DNA of 64,000 nucleotides from Antennarius striatus (taxonomy: Eukaryota; Chordata; Actinopteri; Lophiiformes; Antennariidae): positions 10,738,501 to 10,802,500 of the forward strand of contig NC_090797.1 of the NCBI RefSeq assembly GCF_040054535.1. Direction: 5' to 3'. The notes beneath the pieces are model-generated. The model saw nothing but the letters and a program-made list of their open reading frames with translations, did no database searches and was not told the DNA's origin. This document shows, in pieces, positions 38,201-51,600 of the stretch. Each line of letters begins with the position of its first letter. Positions within the stretch are counted from its first letter, which is position 1. The position numbers and the translations under genes are program-made.

Positions 38201-39865
38201 CACTTCAGCTGGCAGTCGCAGAGCAGGCTGGAGGTGTTGAGACGTCTGCAGCGGGAAAGCAGAGAAAAAAAATGTTTTCGTCCAAAAAGGAGATAAGGCG
38301 GCTTTAAAACGTTGCGGTGATTTCAGTCTGATGCGTATTTGTGAAACAACACGTGAGGTAAAATCGTGACGGATAAGTAAAGTTTCCTCGGAAGGAAGGA
38401 GACAAGGGAAAAATGAATTTGTTATTAACATTAAGGTAAGCACTGTTTGGTGCTGACAACTAAAGCTGTCCTTAAAATGGCCAAACTTACAATTCCAGCA
38501 GGTTTTTCATCTGAGAGAAGGCGTTCGCTTGGACAGACATAATGGCGTTATTACTCAAATCTCTGTGGAAAAAGGAGAAAAGATATCAGGACTGTTAAGA
38601 TCTTCACAGGAAGATCATTTCTACCAACATGAAGCCGAATATCACCACACAAACTAGGGAAGAAAAAAAGGTCTGGGCCCCCGGAACGATAAAAGCATGA
38701 GCAGCAGTTTGCTTTGTTAATCAGGAGAGGCCCAACGATGGCTAGGAATAAACTCTAGAATGAATTGCAGCTGCTTTGGTGATTAATCTAGTCTGGCACT
38801 CAAAAAAAGATACAAATGAAGATTTTTTTTTTTTGGTCTTGATCCTGCTTCAAAGCAAAGGAATGGGAGAAGACAGTTTGGGGGTGCAGCTCCGACAAAT
38901 AGGCTCTCTGTCTGAAGAGTGATTCGCTCTGCTTAGTTTACACACTGTTGGAAACAATCAGGGAAACACGAAGCCAACTCACAGGTGCTGCAGTGCGTCC
39001 AGGCCAGAGAAAGACTTTTTGGTCACCGAGCGGATCTGGTTCCCCTGCAGAAATCTGGGAAAAATGATAAACAGTCTGATCAATTTCAGATCTCACTTTA
39101 ACTCTCTGGCTTTGCTCGGTATGTGTTTAAGTTACAAGGTCCAGAGAGAGAGAGACGTTGTGCTCCTCTGATTGTGAACTCACAGTTTCTTCAGCTTGTC
39201 CAAGGCAGAGAAGGGCCCATTCATGTCTTCAATGGTCCAGGAGATTTCATTCTTTTGAAGGTCCCTTTCCAAACAAAGACAAACCGCGTTGTAAAAATTT
39301 AAAAAAAAAAAATCCACACCCCAAAAAACAACAACTGAAGTCGCTTTCTTAATAAACTTTTATGTGGTTTTTACATTTAATGTGATGAGGACAATGTTTG
39401 AGACTTTGAACTTTTACTCAAAGTGACTTCAGTGTCACACAGGAAGTTCCTTCTTGGCATTAGCGGCACTTTTAAAAGGTTGGCACGGCTTTTCTGTGTT
39501 GTATAGAAAGACGTTTTACAAGGAAGCGCTGCGATACAGCATGTGCAGCATTTTAAGCCTCATATGTGGGGATAAATATACTCTGCCTGCAGTTCAAATA
39601 TGCATGTGATTTACTTTCAAAGGAAAGTTGCCTCTGATCCTCCATTAAATACATCAAAAGTCTGTGATATAAAAAAAAAAAAAAGTGGTTCATCTGTGAA
39701 TAACACACATTTTTTTTGTAAACCAACTTGTTTTGGTCAACAGTTGAAGAATTTCAGCAGTGACAGTTGTTGCTCCAAAAAAGAGTCTTACCCTTTAAAT
39801 GGAAACCAGTCTACACCAGTTGTTCATCACAATGTTATGGCAGGTGTTTGACACACACACACACA

Positions 39866-39897
<32 letters not shown>

Positions 39898-42602
39898 CAG
39901 ATTCACAGACCTGTGTGTAGTTGTATGAATTAATGTTTGATAAAAACTAATTTGCACTGATTTGTAATTTCACGACACTTTGATTTTTGAGGGAATGTCA
40001 CCAGAAATCTAAAGTAAATCCTGATGTTCGCTGAAATATTTGTTATTGTCAAATTCTATGACGGATGAACAAAGACAGAAAACAACTACATACACAGGGT
40101 TTAGGGTTTAAACGGGGCTCAAACTCAATCATTTCCCACCATCCTGCTCTCCCTCTGCTGCTGTGATGCTTCCAAACAGATTTCCTCATCGGCGTGTCTG
40201 GTTATGGCTGACTGGGGTTGGGTAACATTGTGTATACGGTCAGGACAGGAAGTCTGAAGCCCTGAAGCAATCCATGTCCACCTCGACGCACACCTGCCCT
40301 GTGGTGACCTCAGCACCACAGCTCACATTTGGTTCCAGTTAAAAAAATCCCAACCAGGGGAATGTTACCGAGTTTCTCTGTGGGAAACGGGGGGAGTGGG
40401 TGGATGCTAGGGGTGGTTCGGATGGAGGAATAGGCCGGGGGGTGGGGGTGGTGGGGCAGGTTGTTGAGGTTCGCTGTGCCTCTTGGGGTTTTTTTTTTTT
40501 AATGTATGTGGAGAGACCTCAACACAGCAATCTATTTCACATCCCCAAAACAAATCAGACAGGATATTTCCACTTGGGTGGAGGATTAATGGTGGAGGCG
40601 AATGTTCAGAGGGTGGGAGCGTATGGGGGACTCACTGTTTTTAGGGACATCTATATACATTTAACACTGTTAGCAGAACCACATGAAGTATTATCGACAT
40701 GGGAAAGATTTAATAGTTGAAAATTCTTGCTTTCTTTATGAGTGATGACATCACAGCCACTCCGGAGTCAGAATGTTAGAAAAGGGAAGCAGATTCGGGA
40801 AGGAATTATCTTAGCATATCTTATTTTAGCACACAACAGCACACTTAAAGTTCACTGATAAATATGTTACACCCCATTATTTTATTTAACCTGTGTCCTC
40901 AACAGTTATTTGATTGAGCTCAATGTCGCTTAAAATATTCTACATCCATCTACTTTTTAAGTTAAGTTTATAAGGTGCACTGGACCATAAAGCGCACCTT
41001 CAATGAATGGCCTATTCGAAAGCCTTTTTCATATATAAGGCGCACTGTCAGCTTTTGAGAAAATGAAAGGCTTTTAGGTGCGCCTCATAGTGCGGAAAAT
41101 ACAAAGCTGTTTTTCTTATGGCTCGCTAAATTACCGCCCAAAAATTCACAAATTACACAGTGTGAATTTTTCACTGCAGAACTCATTTGTTAGATGAATA
41201 TTCTTGGATTACCTAACTTTAACACCTGTACTGGGAGTGAGTTTGTTTTCTTCTCATAGTGGTTTAATGCACTGATGTCATTTTTTTCCCTAAAATATAA
41301 AAAGTGATGTTATTTATTTTATTTTTTTTAAAATTTTACTCACAGTGCTTGCAGGTTGGAGAGGCCTCGGAACGCTCCGTCAGCTATAAAGCTCACACGG
41401 TTGTTTCCGATGTGGAGCTCGTCCAGCAGGCTCAGACCGACGAAACTGGATTCCTCCAGCCGGGACAGATGGTTGGAGGAGAGGTTGCTGAAAGACAGTA
41501 AATAAAAACAACAACATGAGAACAATAATTAAGAAACCGGTAGGGAATAAAAAAAATATTGTACATTCTGATGTATAGTTGCCTGTATTTCATTCCATGC
41601 ATCACTTCATTTGTCCTCAACCTCTACGTGCTCTTGCCAACAAAATCAAACAGTCACACTCAAAACGGAAGATTTCCTTCATTTAATTTGCAGTTCCTGA
41701 TCTTATTATTTGATAATGTTTCTAAAAGCGATCCAAACAGGGAATAGTGACAATAATGAGTTGTTTTTCTTCCCGTTTTAAGTAAACTCAGATGAGAGCA
41801 GATCAGATAGCTGGACACGTTCCCAGCCGGCAGGCAGCTTGTTTACTCTCATGTTCATGTGATAAGAGGCAGAGACGCAGGGGAAAAGAACAACAACTTA
41901 TCTGTAAAAAACACTCCAGACATGACAAACACTGAACTGACCGCTGCTGTAAACAACAGCCACAACAAAGAAAAATCATTTTTGCTTCCAGGAATGTGTG
42001 TTGATGGGTGGGAAACCCTCTCGTTTGTGGGCAATGTAGTATTTCACAAAGACACAAAGCATAACTGGTAATGTATTACAAAAAAGGACAAAACAAAATC
42101 GTGGGGCTTCCAAAAAGGGGTGAAGCTTTGAATTTGAGTGACGGCACACAGAAGATGCAAAGGGGTGTGTAATATTTTGGCAGAGCGCTCAGGTTGGCAC
42201 AGGCCGGCCCGGGCATAAGAGACGCTGCTTTGTCTGCGTCTACGTGGGGATTGGCGACGAGAGGAACTGGAGTGTGACGAAGGGCGAGCAGGAGTGTGAG
42301 AGAGAGGCGGAGAGGGCGACACAGAGAAGTGTTGCGAGTTCAGAGTGTGAATGGAAATAGGGAGGGAGTAACAAGGGGTGGCGGTGGGGGGGGGGGTTGT
42401 AGGGAAGAAGAAGAAAAAACTAAAAAAACCCAAATAAAACTGTGGACTCACAGCTCGCTGAGTTTCTGGCAGAACTCCCAGGCGTCAGGTCGGATCCTGC
42501 TGATGGCGTTGTGGCTGAGGTGGAGCTGCTGCAGAGTCAGCAGGCCGTACAGCCAGCCCTTACTCACCTCTGTCAGGTTGTTGTAGTCCAGCTGCCTGCC
42601 AG

Positions 42603-42645
<43 letters not shown>

Positions 42646-45600
42646 ACACACACAATGAGACTTTATGCTGCATTCACGTCACGATGGAGGAACAGAATCG
42701 GGAGGTGTTGTTTGCTCACAGGACTTCCATGTTGCTGAGGCCCCAGAAGGCGCCGTCCATTAAACGACTGAGGCCGTTCCGCTGCATCTTCAAGGATCGG
42801 AGAGCGTGCAGACCGTGGAATGTCAGACCCTCCACCCGGCGAACCCGGTTCCTACTCAGTTCCCTGAGGGGAATGAAAAGGAGCGAGTATTGAATAAAAA
42901 AACCCCCAAAAAAACAAGCGGAGACCACACCAATAACAAGCTCATCAAAATATCAAATCACTAGATTTGACCCAGTTTGAAAGTCTGTAATGCTTGATAT
43001 CGATATTTAAAAAAGCTCACAGGTGTTTAAGGTTGGGCAGCTGGAATATTTTGGCTGGGATGGTAGACAGGCGGTTGCGGTTGAGCCGAAGAACCTGCAG
43101 ACTGCTGGACAGGTTGGTGAAGCAACCCGTCTCCAGCGACGAGATCCGGTTGTTGTTCAGGAAACTGAGGGAGAGTCAAGAAAATAGTTTAGATGGACCG
43201 GCGCCTTACAGCAGGAGACGTTCTGAAACGCTTTATCTGAACCCTATGATGATTTAACGACTAATACTCTTCCTCAGCTATTTAAAAATGCACAATCAAG
43301 CCCTACAAAAAAATGGAGAAACTCACAGGTTCTTGAGAGGCAGAGCGGGGAAGGAGTTGGCTTTTACATCCACGATGTTGTTGTTGCTGAGGTCCAGCGT
43401 TTCCAGAGCGAGGAAGGGCCTGAGCTGTTCCACAGAGATCCTGGTGATCCTGTTGTTTGCTCTGAAAACAGAAACCATCGCTCCAATAAAATGACAAAAA
43501 TACTGTGTATTTGAATAGTGGCAAAAAAAAAAAAAATCAGTTTCATATTTCCTGATATGCAAACAGTCACGCCTCTCAATTAGCTGGTAGTATTAAAAAA
43601 AAAAAAAAAAAAAAAAAGACTAACTCTCACACGATTACCTCCCAACGCGACGCGCTGTCACTGATTCGTTTTTTGCTTCTTTTTTTTTTTTTGCTGATGT
43701 CGCGTGTATATTTCACGGATGCTTAACAAATTGTGCGGTGTGATCAATGTTTCTGCACTTCACACCTGATCCAAGGAAAGGTTTATTGACGTGTTATTTT
43801 GTTTATAAGGTAATTACCAACAAGGTATTTAAAAAAAAAAAAAAAAAAGAAACCTGCCAATTACTTAGCTGATGAATACCATTCCCTCAGTGAAAGCATG
43901 CCCCGGCAAAGGCCAGCAATTTCCTGAGCTGCACGCCTCCTAAATTGCAGTGCAGGGACTGCTTAGTTATAAACAGAGCCTGTACAGTGCCCTCTTTGTG
44001 CATGTGACTCGGCAGTAGAGAGAGAGAGTGAGGGGGAGGCAGGAATTCCCTCCAACGTACCAGACTACAGGCCCCGTTTTCAGTATTCATTGAGGAGGTT
44101 ACAGTCCCCCCCCCCTCTCTCCAGCTACACCTTACCGACCTGAAGGCTGTTAGCTTTCCTGATTCATGAAAAAAAAACAAGAAAAAAAACAACTCCTCAG
44201 AAGGAAGCTTTATAAAGTCAGTTTAATTTGGGATGTGGTGTCATTAATAGTTCATTATCGGAAACTGACTCACCCTAATAATCAATTACGGTGTTTTCCG
44301 CACTATAAGGCGCACCTGAAAAACTTTTCAAAAACCGACATTGCTTCTTATAATCTAATGCGCCTTATATGTGGAAAAGGTTTTAGAATAGGCCATTCGT
44401 TGAGGGTGCGCCTTGTAGTACGGGAAATAATGTACTAATACACAATTCAGATAAGTGGTTTATTAATTTTATTGAGAAGAAAAATAATAAAAAACTATTT
44501 AAATGCATCAAAATTGTAAATCTTGTTTCTTCCCGACATTTTACCAACAAATAATTGACAGGCGTTTAAAATGAACGTAATTGTGTTGGAATAAAACAAT
44601 CTGTATTAAAGGCTGATGTGAATCTGATATGAAGACCAGCCTGTCGTCACTTTGCTGGTTCGTCTCATCGTGGTCTCAGATTTGATTCATTCCATCCACC
44701 TCAGGCGAGGAAACAGACCGGCTCCACGCTGCCGCCGCGCTCAGGTGTCTCACCTGACCCACATTCAAGCACTGATGCTGATATAGAAATGGGGTTTTCT
44801 ATCTGAAGTCACTGCTTCACACTTTATGTGCTTGAACTTACTCACTGTCACCAGTTTGGAAAAAAAAAAATCTGATGGCTGCAGGGCATCGTCTCATTTG
44901 AGGTTGAGCTGCGGTAAAGGATTAATAGGGGTGTGTGATACGTACAGTCTATGGTGATATCTTAATGGTTATTTTAATGACGTGTGAGCAGATTTTATTA
45001 TCAACAGTCAAAAACACTTCATGTGAATGGGATGGATTGTTACGAAGAGTGCAAGCGCTGCTCTAGATAAGCATGCAAAGTCAGAACGTCTAAAAATTTG
45101 GCTTGACTTCAAATCGATATGGTCCAGTTTGTTCGCAGGCTGTGGATGGTGATGGTTTGAGTTGGATAAAATACATCAAAGATTTGCCTCTAAAACCAAC
45201 TGTGTTCACCAAATCACAGCTCAAAATACGTGGGCAGTTCAGAAAAGACTCTTTAATATCAATATTTCAATACTAATATCACATAACCCTGTGGATTATG
45301 TGAATAAATATGTTTGATTCTACAGTATTGAAACCAAAATCGACCAACCAACAACACAACTCAGAACCTTGTCTACAATAAAAATGGCACAGGCAGCCCT
45401 ATTGTTTGCAGATTTGCAGTGGGCTTTCCACGCACCACAGCCCCCCAGTCCTAAACAAAAGCACCGCACACCACCTGTGTCTCAGTTTTCATGTTCCCCT
45501 GACTGGCTGCTGAGAGAAGGAGGTCGGCCTGGTGAGAAAGAACCAGTCTTTCCAGTTTCTGTCGGGGAGGGGGGAACAGTGTAATACAGAGTGGTTGCTG

Positions 45601-48600
45601 CTCACTTCCTGACTGAGGATGAGGAGCAGAACCCCTGAAGTTTCACTGCTGGGAGGTGTGACCGGAAATCTGGCCAAAGGATGAATCGTTTATCCTTTGA
45701 GCAATCTCAGCTTAAACATGGTGACTCTACGCCAACGTCCAGCAAACACCTCTGCTTCTTTTCTCTGCACCATCGTCACATCTGCGCTGTCACACCATTT
45801 AAGTCAACGCTGCTGTTACCGCGGCTACCCAAGATGGTTCTTACACACAAGAACCAGTAAGACATTCTTTGATAACTTCAAAACCAGGAATGTTACCCAA
45901 AGCTTTAATTGCACATTTCAAGAGTTTCCAAATCCCTCTGAGAACTTGAATCTATGAAATGTGAGAGGTGTAAGTTTGGCTGCAGCTGTTTTATGACACC
46001 AACATCATGTGGGTTGGACACAAAGGCATACCTACCAGCGATCTCAATATTTTTTAACATCTATCGCGATCAAACTGACAACATTTATACACCGAGAAGT
46101 CGTGAAAACTTTGAGGTCTTGTATTGTTGCTGATTTGTCCGCTGAGCGGCGGGTAATTCCTTTTAATGGCTCATTCAATGGAAAGTTGCTTCTTCTAAAA
46201 CCGTCTCCCCTTCGCAGTGTGTGAGCGTGCATATGTGCGGTGGTGCGTTTGTGTGTGTGGTATTTCCTATTGGAAAAAGAACAGAGTTTTGAGAAGCCAT
46301 CTGATGACTCCCTCTCTCTGCAGTGGCGCCTGTAATGAAAACCAGGGCTGCATAGACTCCATATTAAACTCTGCACATATCTCACTCAAATGGCTGACCA
46401 TCTTAACATGTCGGAGTGGAAAGAAGCGGGGGTTATATGGACATGGGGAGTCAAGGACCTTCACATAATATGACAGGACCAAATTTTTGCTGTTTCCACA
46501 TATTTATGCCCTGCATGCATTTAGAACAAAGACTGAGTTACGCACATTTTAAAAGTTACAGTACTCCCTAGAATCACCTGCCAATCTAACTCAGTCAGCA
46601 GCACTGACAGTTTCACCCATCAGGCAGTCCAAGTTTACATTTCTATAGGTAAAACTCCTTTTTTGTAAGGCAATGTGACTATTCCCATCTTTAATGGTGC
46701 AGAAAGCATAAAAAGAAGTTTTAAAATGACTAAAAGACTTATAGATAAAGGAAAATTGAGGTTAGTTTGAGTCATAATACAGAATAAATGCTTAGTATTT
46801 GCAAGACGTTGTTCTTTTCTATCACTGGTAAACTTTAGTTTTTGTTATCTCGCTTTTTCTTTGTCTATGTGGGTTCCTCAAAAAACAAGTTAAAAGATTT
46901 AAAGATTAGTGATTTATTGAAAATGAACAATAGATGATGAAACTTTTCATAAACTACAGTCAGACATAAATGCCCATTTCACGCTTCTCTAATATAAAAC
47001 CTTCATGACTGTGACTGTAATCCCCGCTGTTGTGGTTTGTAATTCTCATTTTCAACAAGGCTCCCATTTCCGCAGACATACCAAGCAGTTCAGGTTCTAA
47101 TGTACGTAATCAGACCTGGAATCTCCAAAGTCATTTGTTGCACCCCCCCTGAACACAGACAGAAGGATTTAGTGGCGGTGGGGTTTACCCCCTCCATAAA
47201 TTCCAGGGAAATTGTTCAATTAATTAAGATGATCACGACTCCATTACTACCAGCTGCAGGGTTATTGCCGTTTGTTTTTATTCAGAGCTGCGAGGTCAAA
47301 GAAGTCGGCGAGAGCTGCCGCTATGTCTGACTGGCTGTTTGAATAAGTGGTATTCGATACCCTGAGGTCTTTTTTTTCTTTACTATCCTCTGAGCTCGGA
47401 GAAACTGAAGGAGGGAGAAACGTCCTGGAAAATTGCACCGTGCTTCCTAAGATAGGCAGTGTGAGAAAAAGTGTGAAATTCAGCCTCTTCTTCTTCTCTC
47501 TGTGCTCTTTTTTCTTGACACCGCTTTTGATTGGTTTGAAAAGAGTTATGCTCCTGAGTCCCCAGCCGACAAGGCTTTAATGGATTCGCCATGTGGCGTC
47601 TGCTTTAGATTTAACGCATTAAAGAGATCTTGAGAGAAATATCAGTGTTTTACAGTCGTAGCAGCTCACAGACCTGCACGTTTAGATTTGAGACAATGCA
47701 AAAAAGAGAGAGAGACTGCGTCAACTTCAGTTGATGTGAGATGTGCAGAGTTCAAAATCAAATGACTTCTTCCCATCTCCAATGTCTATTTCTAATAGAA
47801 TCTTTCATGGCAAATCGGTCTCCTGAAATATTTAGTGAGGCCTTCAAAGAACATATCCTTACTTCAGTTGGGATAGCTTTTTTCCTCATTAAAACTCGTG
47901 TTTATTGTTTAGCTGATGTACCTAAAAGGTTTGATGGGCTACTGCACAAATTTTGGCAACTGAAAATTTAGTGTAAGATCCGTCAGGTTGTTTTCTTGTG
48001 GAAAAAAAAGAAGAAGTCTCATTTCATGTTATTTTGTGACTCAGAGTTCTGTTATTAAAAACAAAACACAGCTGTGGTATTTATCTGGAGTGTGTTAAGG
48101 CAGAGTTTTAACACAGGCGACATGATTTTGAGTAAACCAAACTGAACTTCAAATTAAATACAGAAATGATGGTTTGGGGAAAGTCTGGAATCTCTTAAGA
48201 GTGAATCTGTGCAGGAACTCATTCATCCAGGGTTGCTCAAGGGCACTTGGACAAAACACACACACATACACAGTAGAGGCAGATGAACTCATGACCTCCT
48301 TCTAACCACTATGGGAACAATGCAACCAATTATTGTTATTTGTATGTGGATTTATTGATGAAAAAATATGTTTGTCTTGGGTCCATATCTGATTTGACTG
48401 TAAAAAAAAACAACCTCTCCTCCAGGGTGTGTGCAGAGCTCGCCTTAAACGAACAAACATCTCCTTCTGAATTTTTCATAGCTGGAGGTGACACTCCTGC
48501 ACTAAACGTGCAAACAAATTGTCGACGGATGACCACCCTGCAGCTGCAGAGTTGCGTGCGTGTTGGGGCTTGATGAGGAATACGCCTTATCGAGCCGGGA

Positions 48601-51600
48601 GGCAGATACATTCTTCACACATTAAGTTCACGTCAGTTAATTTTCAGACATGCCACAGAAAGCAAATGAAATTGTAGAGGTTTCAGACGCTAAAAGTCTG
48701 GTGTTCTATATGTATTGCACAGCAAAGAATCGCCTCGTTTAACTCTGAATGGGATGAAATATGACAAGTCAGATGTTTTGTTCGTCGACTTTATCAGCAG
48801 GAGTGAATTCACAGTCGTGTTATCAGCCAAACGCTGAGAGAAGCTGTTGGTTTATGCCATCCAAATATGCAGCAATGTGGATTAATTGGGGGTGTTTGAA
48901 GCGATGGAATGAGTCTAGGAATCTAAATATAATTGGATGTCTGTTATTTTCACATGACAAATTTTCTTCTCCATCCAGCATCACTTCACTGCATCCAGGT
49001 TAAAAATACACTAAGAGCAGCAATAGCCACCAGACAAAACATTTCCATTCCTGTTGATGGCATTTGTCTTCGACCATGTGACCCGTCTGGGGCTGGGAGC
49101 CATGTCTCTGACTGGCTTGTCTGGGAACTGGCTCCGCCAAAAGGGCTGATCTCAAGAGGGAAAGGAGGGGGAGGAACCACTTCCCAGTTCACTCATTTAA
49201 CCAGAAATGGCAACTCTGGCAAAGGATTGCTCGGCTGGAGTGAGCGTGGGGAGGTGTTTAAGTCCTTTCAAGAACGTTTTACTTACAGAATGAGTGTTGT
49301 GATGTTTGACGCACACGGGCCCAGATCAGGTATTTCCTCCAGTTCATTGTGGTTCAGCTTTCTGCAAAAACAAACAGTTGAAAGGATAGTTTGTCACATC
49401 AGGACTGCGATGGAGGGTGTTTACTTATGCAAGTGCTGTGAACACAAGGCATACTTACATTTCACTCAGATGTTGTAGTTTGGAAAACAAAGTGCTGTCG
49501 AGTACCTGCAATTTGCTATGGCTCAGGTCCCTGTGAAGAAGAAGAAAAAGACAAAACTATGGAGAAAGTATAGACCATGAAGTGTTTCTCTCAGCAGCTG
49601 CAGCCTTCCATTTGGGTTTACATCGCCAACATAATTATAGATAAATTCTCTAGCACTGTGTCTTCACACTGTGGACAGAGGAAGTGCATCAAAGAAAAGA
49701 TACTATAATTAAACATGTATTACAAATATACTGTCACACACAGGAGACATAAACTGGATATCATCGACCGTTTCTGCAAAGCAACTTAGAAAAGAGTTCC
49801 AAAACAAACTGCTTCCCATCCAAAACAGCTCTGACAGGTCGCCTCTCATCTCGTCTTTCTGCCAAAACGGCTTCGCTTCAGGTCCAGGCCTCTGCTGAGA
49901 GGCAGAGCCAAAGCAGACGACTGACAAGTTGTGAAGGGGATAGATTCTTCCTGAACCCTGGTAAACAGGTCAATAAACTGCTACGCCAAACAAAATCTGC
50001 TGTGATTCTTACATGTTTACACACCGTCACATCGTATTTAGAGATAGCTTCATTACGTCCCGCTTCAAAGCGGTGATGTATTGTAATTGTCAGTGTTTGT
50101 GTGTCCGTCCGTCCGTTCGTATGTCCACCTTTCTATCTTCGCAACCGTTGCAGATAGAAAGATGAAACAAAAAGAACAGCAAAGGGGATAAAAATGAGAT
50201 GACCTTGAGAAAAGTAGGCCAAGGTCAAATTTCAACTTTTGCACACTCAGGAACTGGATAATATAGAAGACGAGGGAGAAGGCCAGTATGAGTAAGACCA
50301 TAGATCAAAGCTAGTGCTTTGATCTATCAAAGTAGGTCAGAGCACTAGCTTTGATCTTTGACCTATGCAAGTAGGTCAGGGTAAAATTTTGAATTCAGGG
50401 GTGTCGCGGGATGTTGGAGTCTCTGCCTTGGTTCCTGTTGATGTTTGGTTCATTTTTCCATGAAGAAACTACATTACACACCAGACTAAAAAAAAAACAC
50501 GTTATAAATCAACAACTTTTAATGCTTTATTACAGTTGTGATTTTTGTGCAGTTAGTTCTGATTTATGTCTCGATTTTGTCCTAATCCCTGTGAATCCGA
50601 GCCCACCCAAACCCGGACGTGGACTCCCCTGAACCCGTCTTGGCTGCAGCTAACTGGGGATGAGATTCTTGTTTTTGCAGCCTTTTTTTGAAAAGACGCC
50701 TCCAAACAAGGAGTTTAGCAATCGGAGCCTCGTTCACCATAAAGTGGTGGAGTTATTGACGCTGCTGCGCACCATCAACGCCGTGGTGCCAGACACTTTT
50801 TTTTTTATTTTTACACCCCCTCCTTTCTCTCCCTCCTTACCTCCCTCATCTGGAATCCATCAAGGAACTCTGGGAGGAGGGGAAGAACCCATCAACTGGT
50901 AATGTATTCACAATGCCGGGAAAAGCGAGAGGGACGCCTTTCAAACGTCTGTAACACTCTTGCTGAAATATCTAGGGTCTGGTTTTTGTTCATGATTTTC
51001 ATGAAACACTCAACCAGAGTTTTACTCGCCTCTCTGAAGCTAACCACCCGTCCTTCTCCTTTTTCATTCCAAGCATGGAGTCATGTTGTTGTTGTTTTTG
51101 TTGTTGTCATTCCACTGCTGAGGGCCATATAGGAACGAAGGCCTATCATACTCCCAAGATAAAACCTAAGTAGCTCTAACACTTCCACTTCCCTCACAAA
51201 GCAGGCTCTGAGCGGAGCGAGATAACACGCGGAGCTGCGTACAGGCGCTATCGGGTGAAAAAGCATGGCACCACTTCCTTATCAAACACTGAAAAGTGAA
51301 TAAATGAGCCACTTGTTACAAGAACAGATTAAAATAATGGAACATAGCAGCAGATTTCAAATTAAGCTCTGATGTGATTCGAAAAGGCAGAAAGAAACTT
51401 ATTGGATTAAAAACTAAAGAAAGACAGAAGCCTCTGTAGACCGTGAGCTGTGGCGGGACACCGACAACACAATCCTTCATGTAGCGTAATTTGCACCGTT
51501 ACCAGGAATTACACAAACGGTGCAATGAGAATGAAGCTGTGCCTTTTAGTGTATGACACAAGTTTGTAACTACAGTATACACTGAAATTGGAAGAAAAAT

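Larger units (their letters stand above)
39265..41343 (-). other. lrig3: lrig3 intron 8
   Basis: A 2.1 kb intron. It holds a mixed (CA)n/(CGCA)n tract at about 39850-39900, a G-rich stretch near 40385-40460, a poly(T) near 40489-40500 and the second palindromic MITE. No coding exon between the flanking LRR exons is missing, because the LRR phase and the alignment to the family are continuous across it. Confidence 0.8.
43462..49286 (-). other. lrig3: lrig3 intron 3
   Basis: A 5.8 kb intron between LRR exons 3 and 4. It contains poly(A)/poly(T) runs (43594-43617, 43680-43692, 43830-43848), the third MITE and a repeat-free block at 47040-47340 that may be regulatory. Frames inside it are short and not protein-like. 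Confidence 0.75.

Noticed and set aside
48933..49478. 181-aa open frame on the plus strand
   Set aside because: It crosses lrig3 exons 2 and 3 in antisense and the intron between them; no domain is visible.
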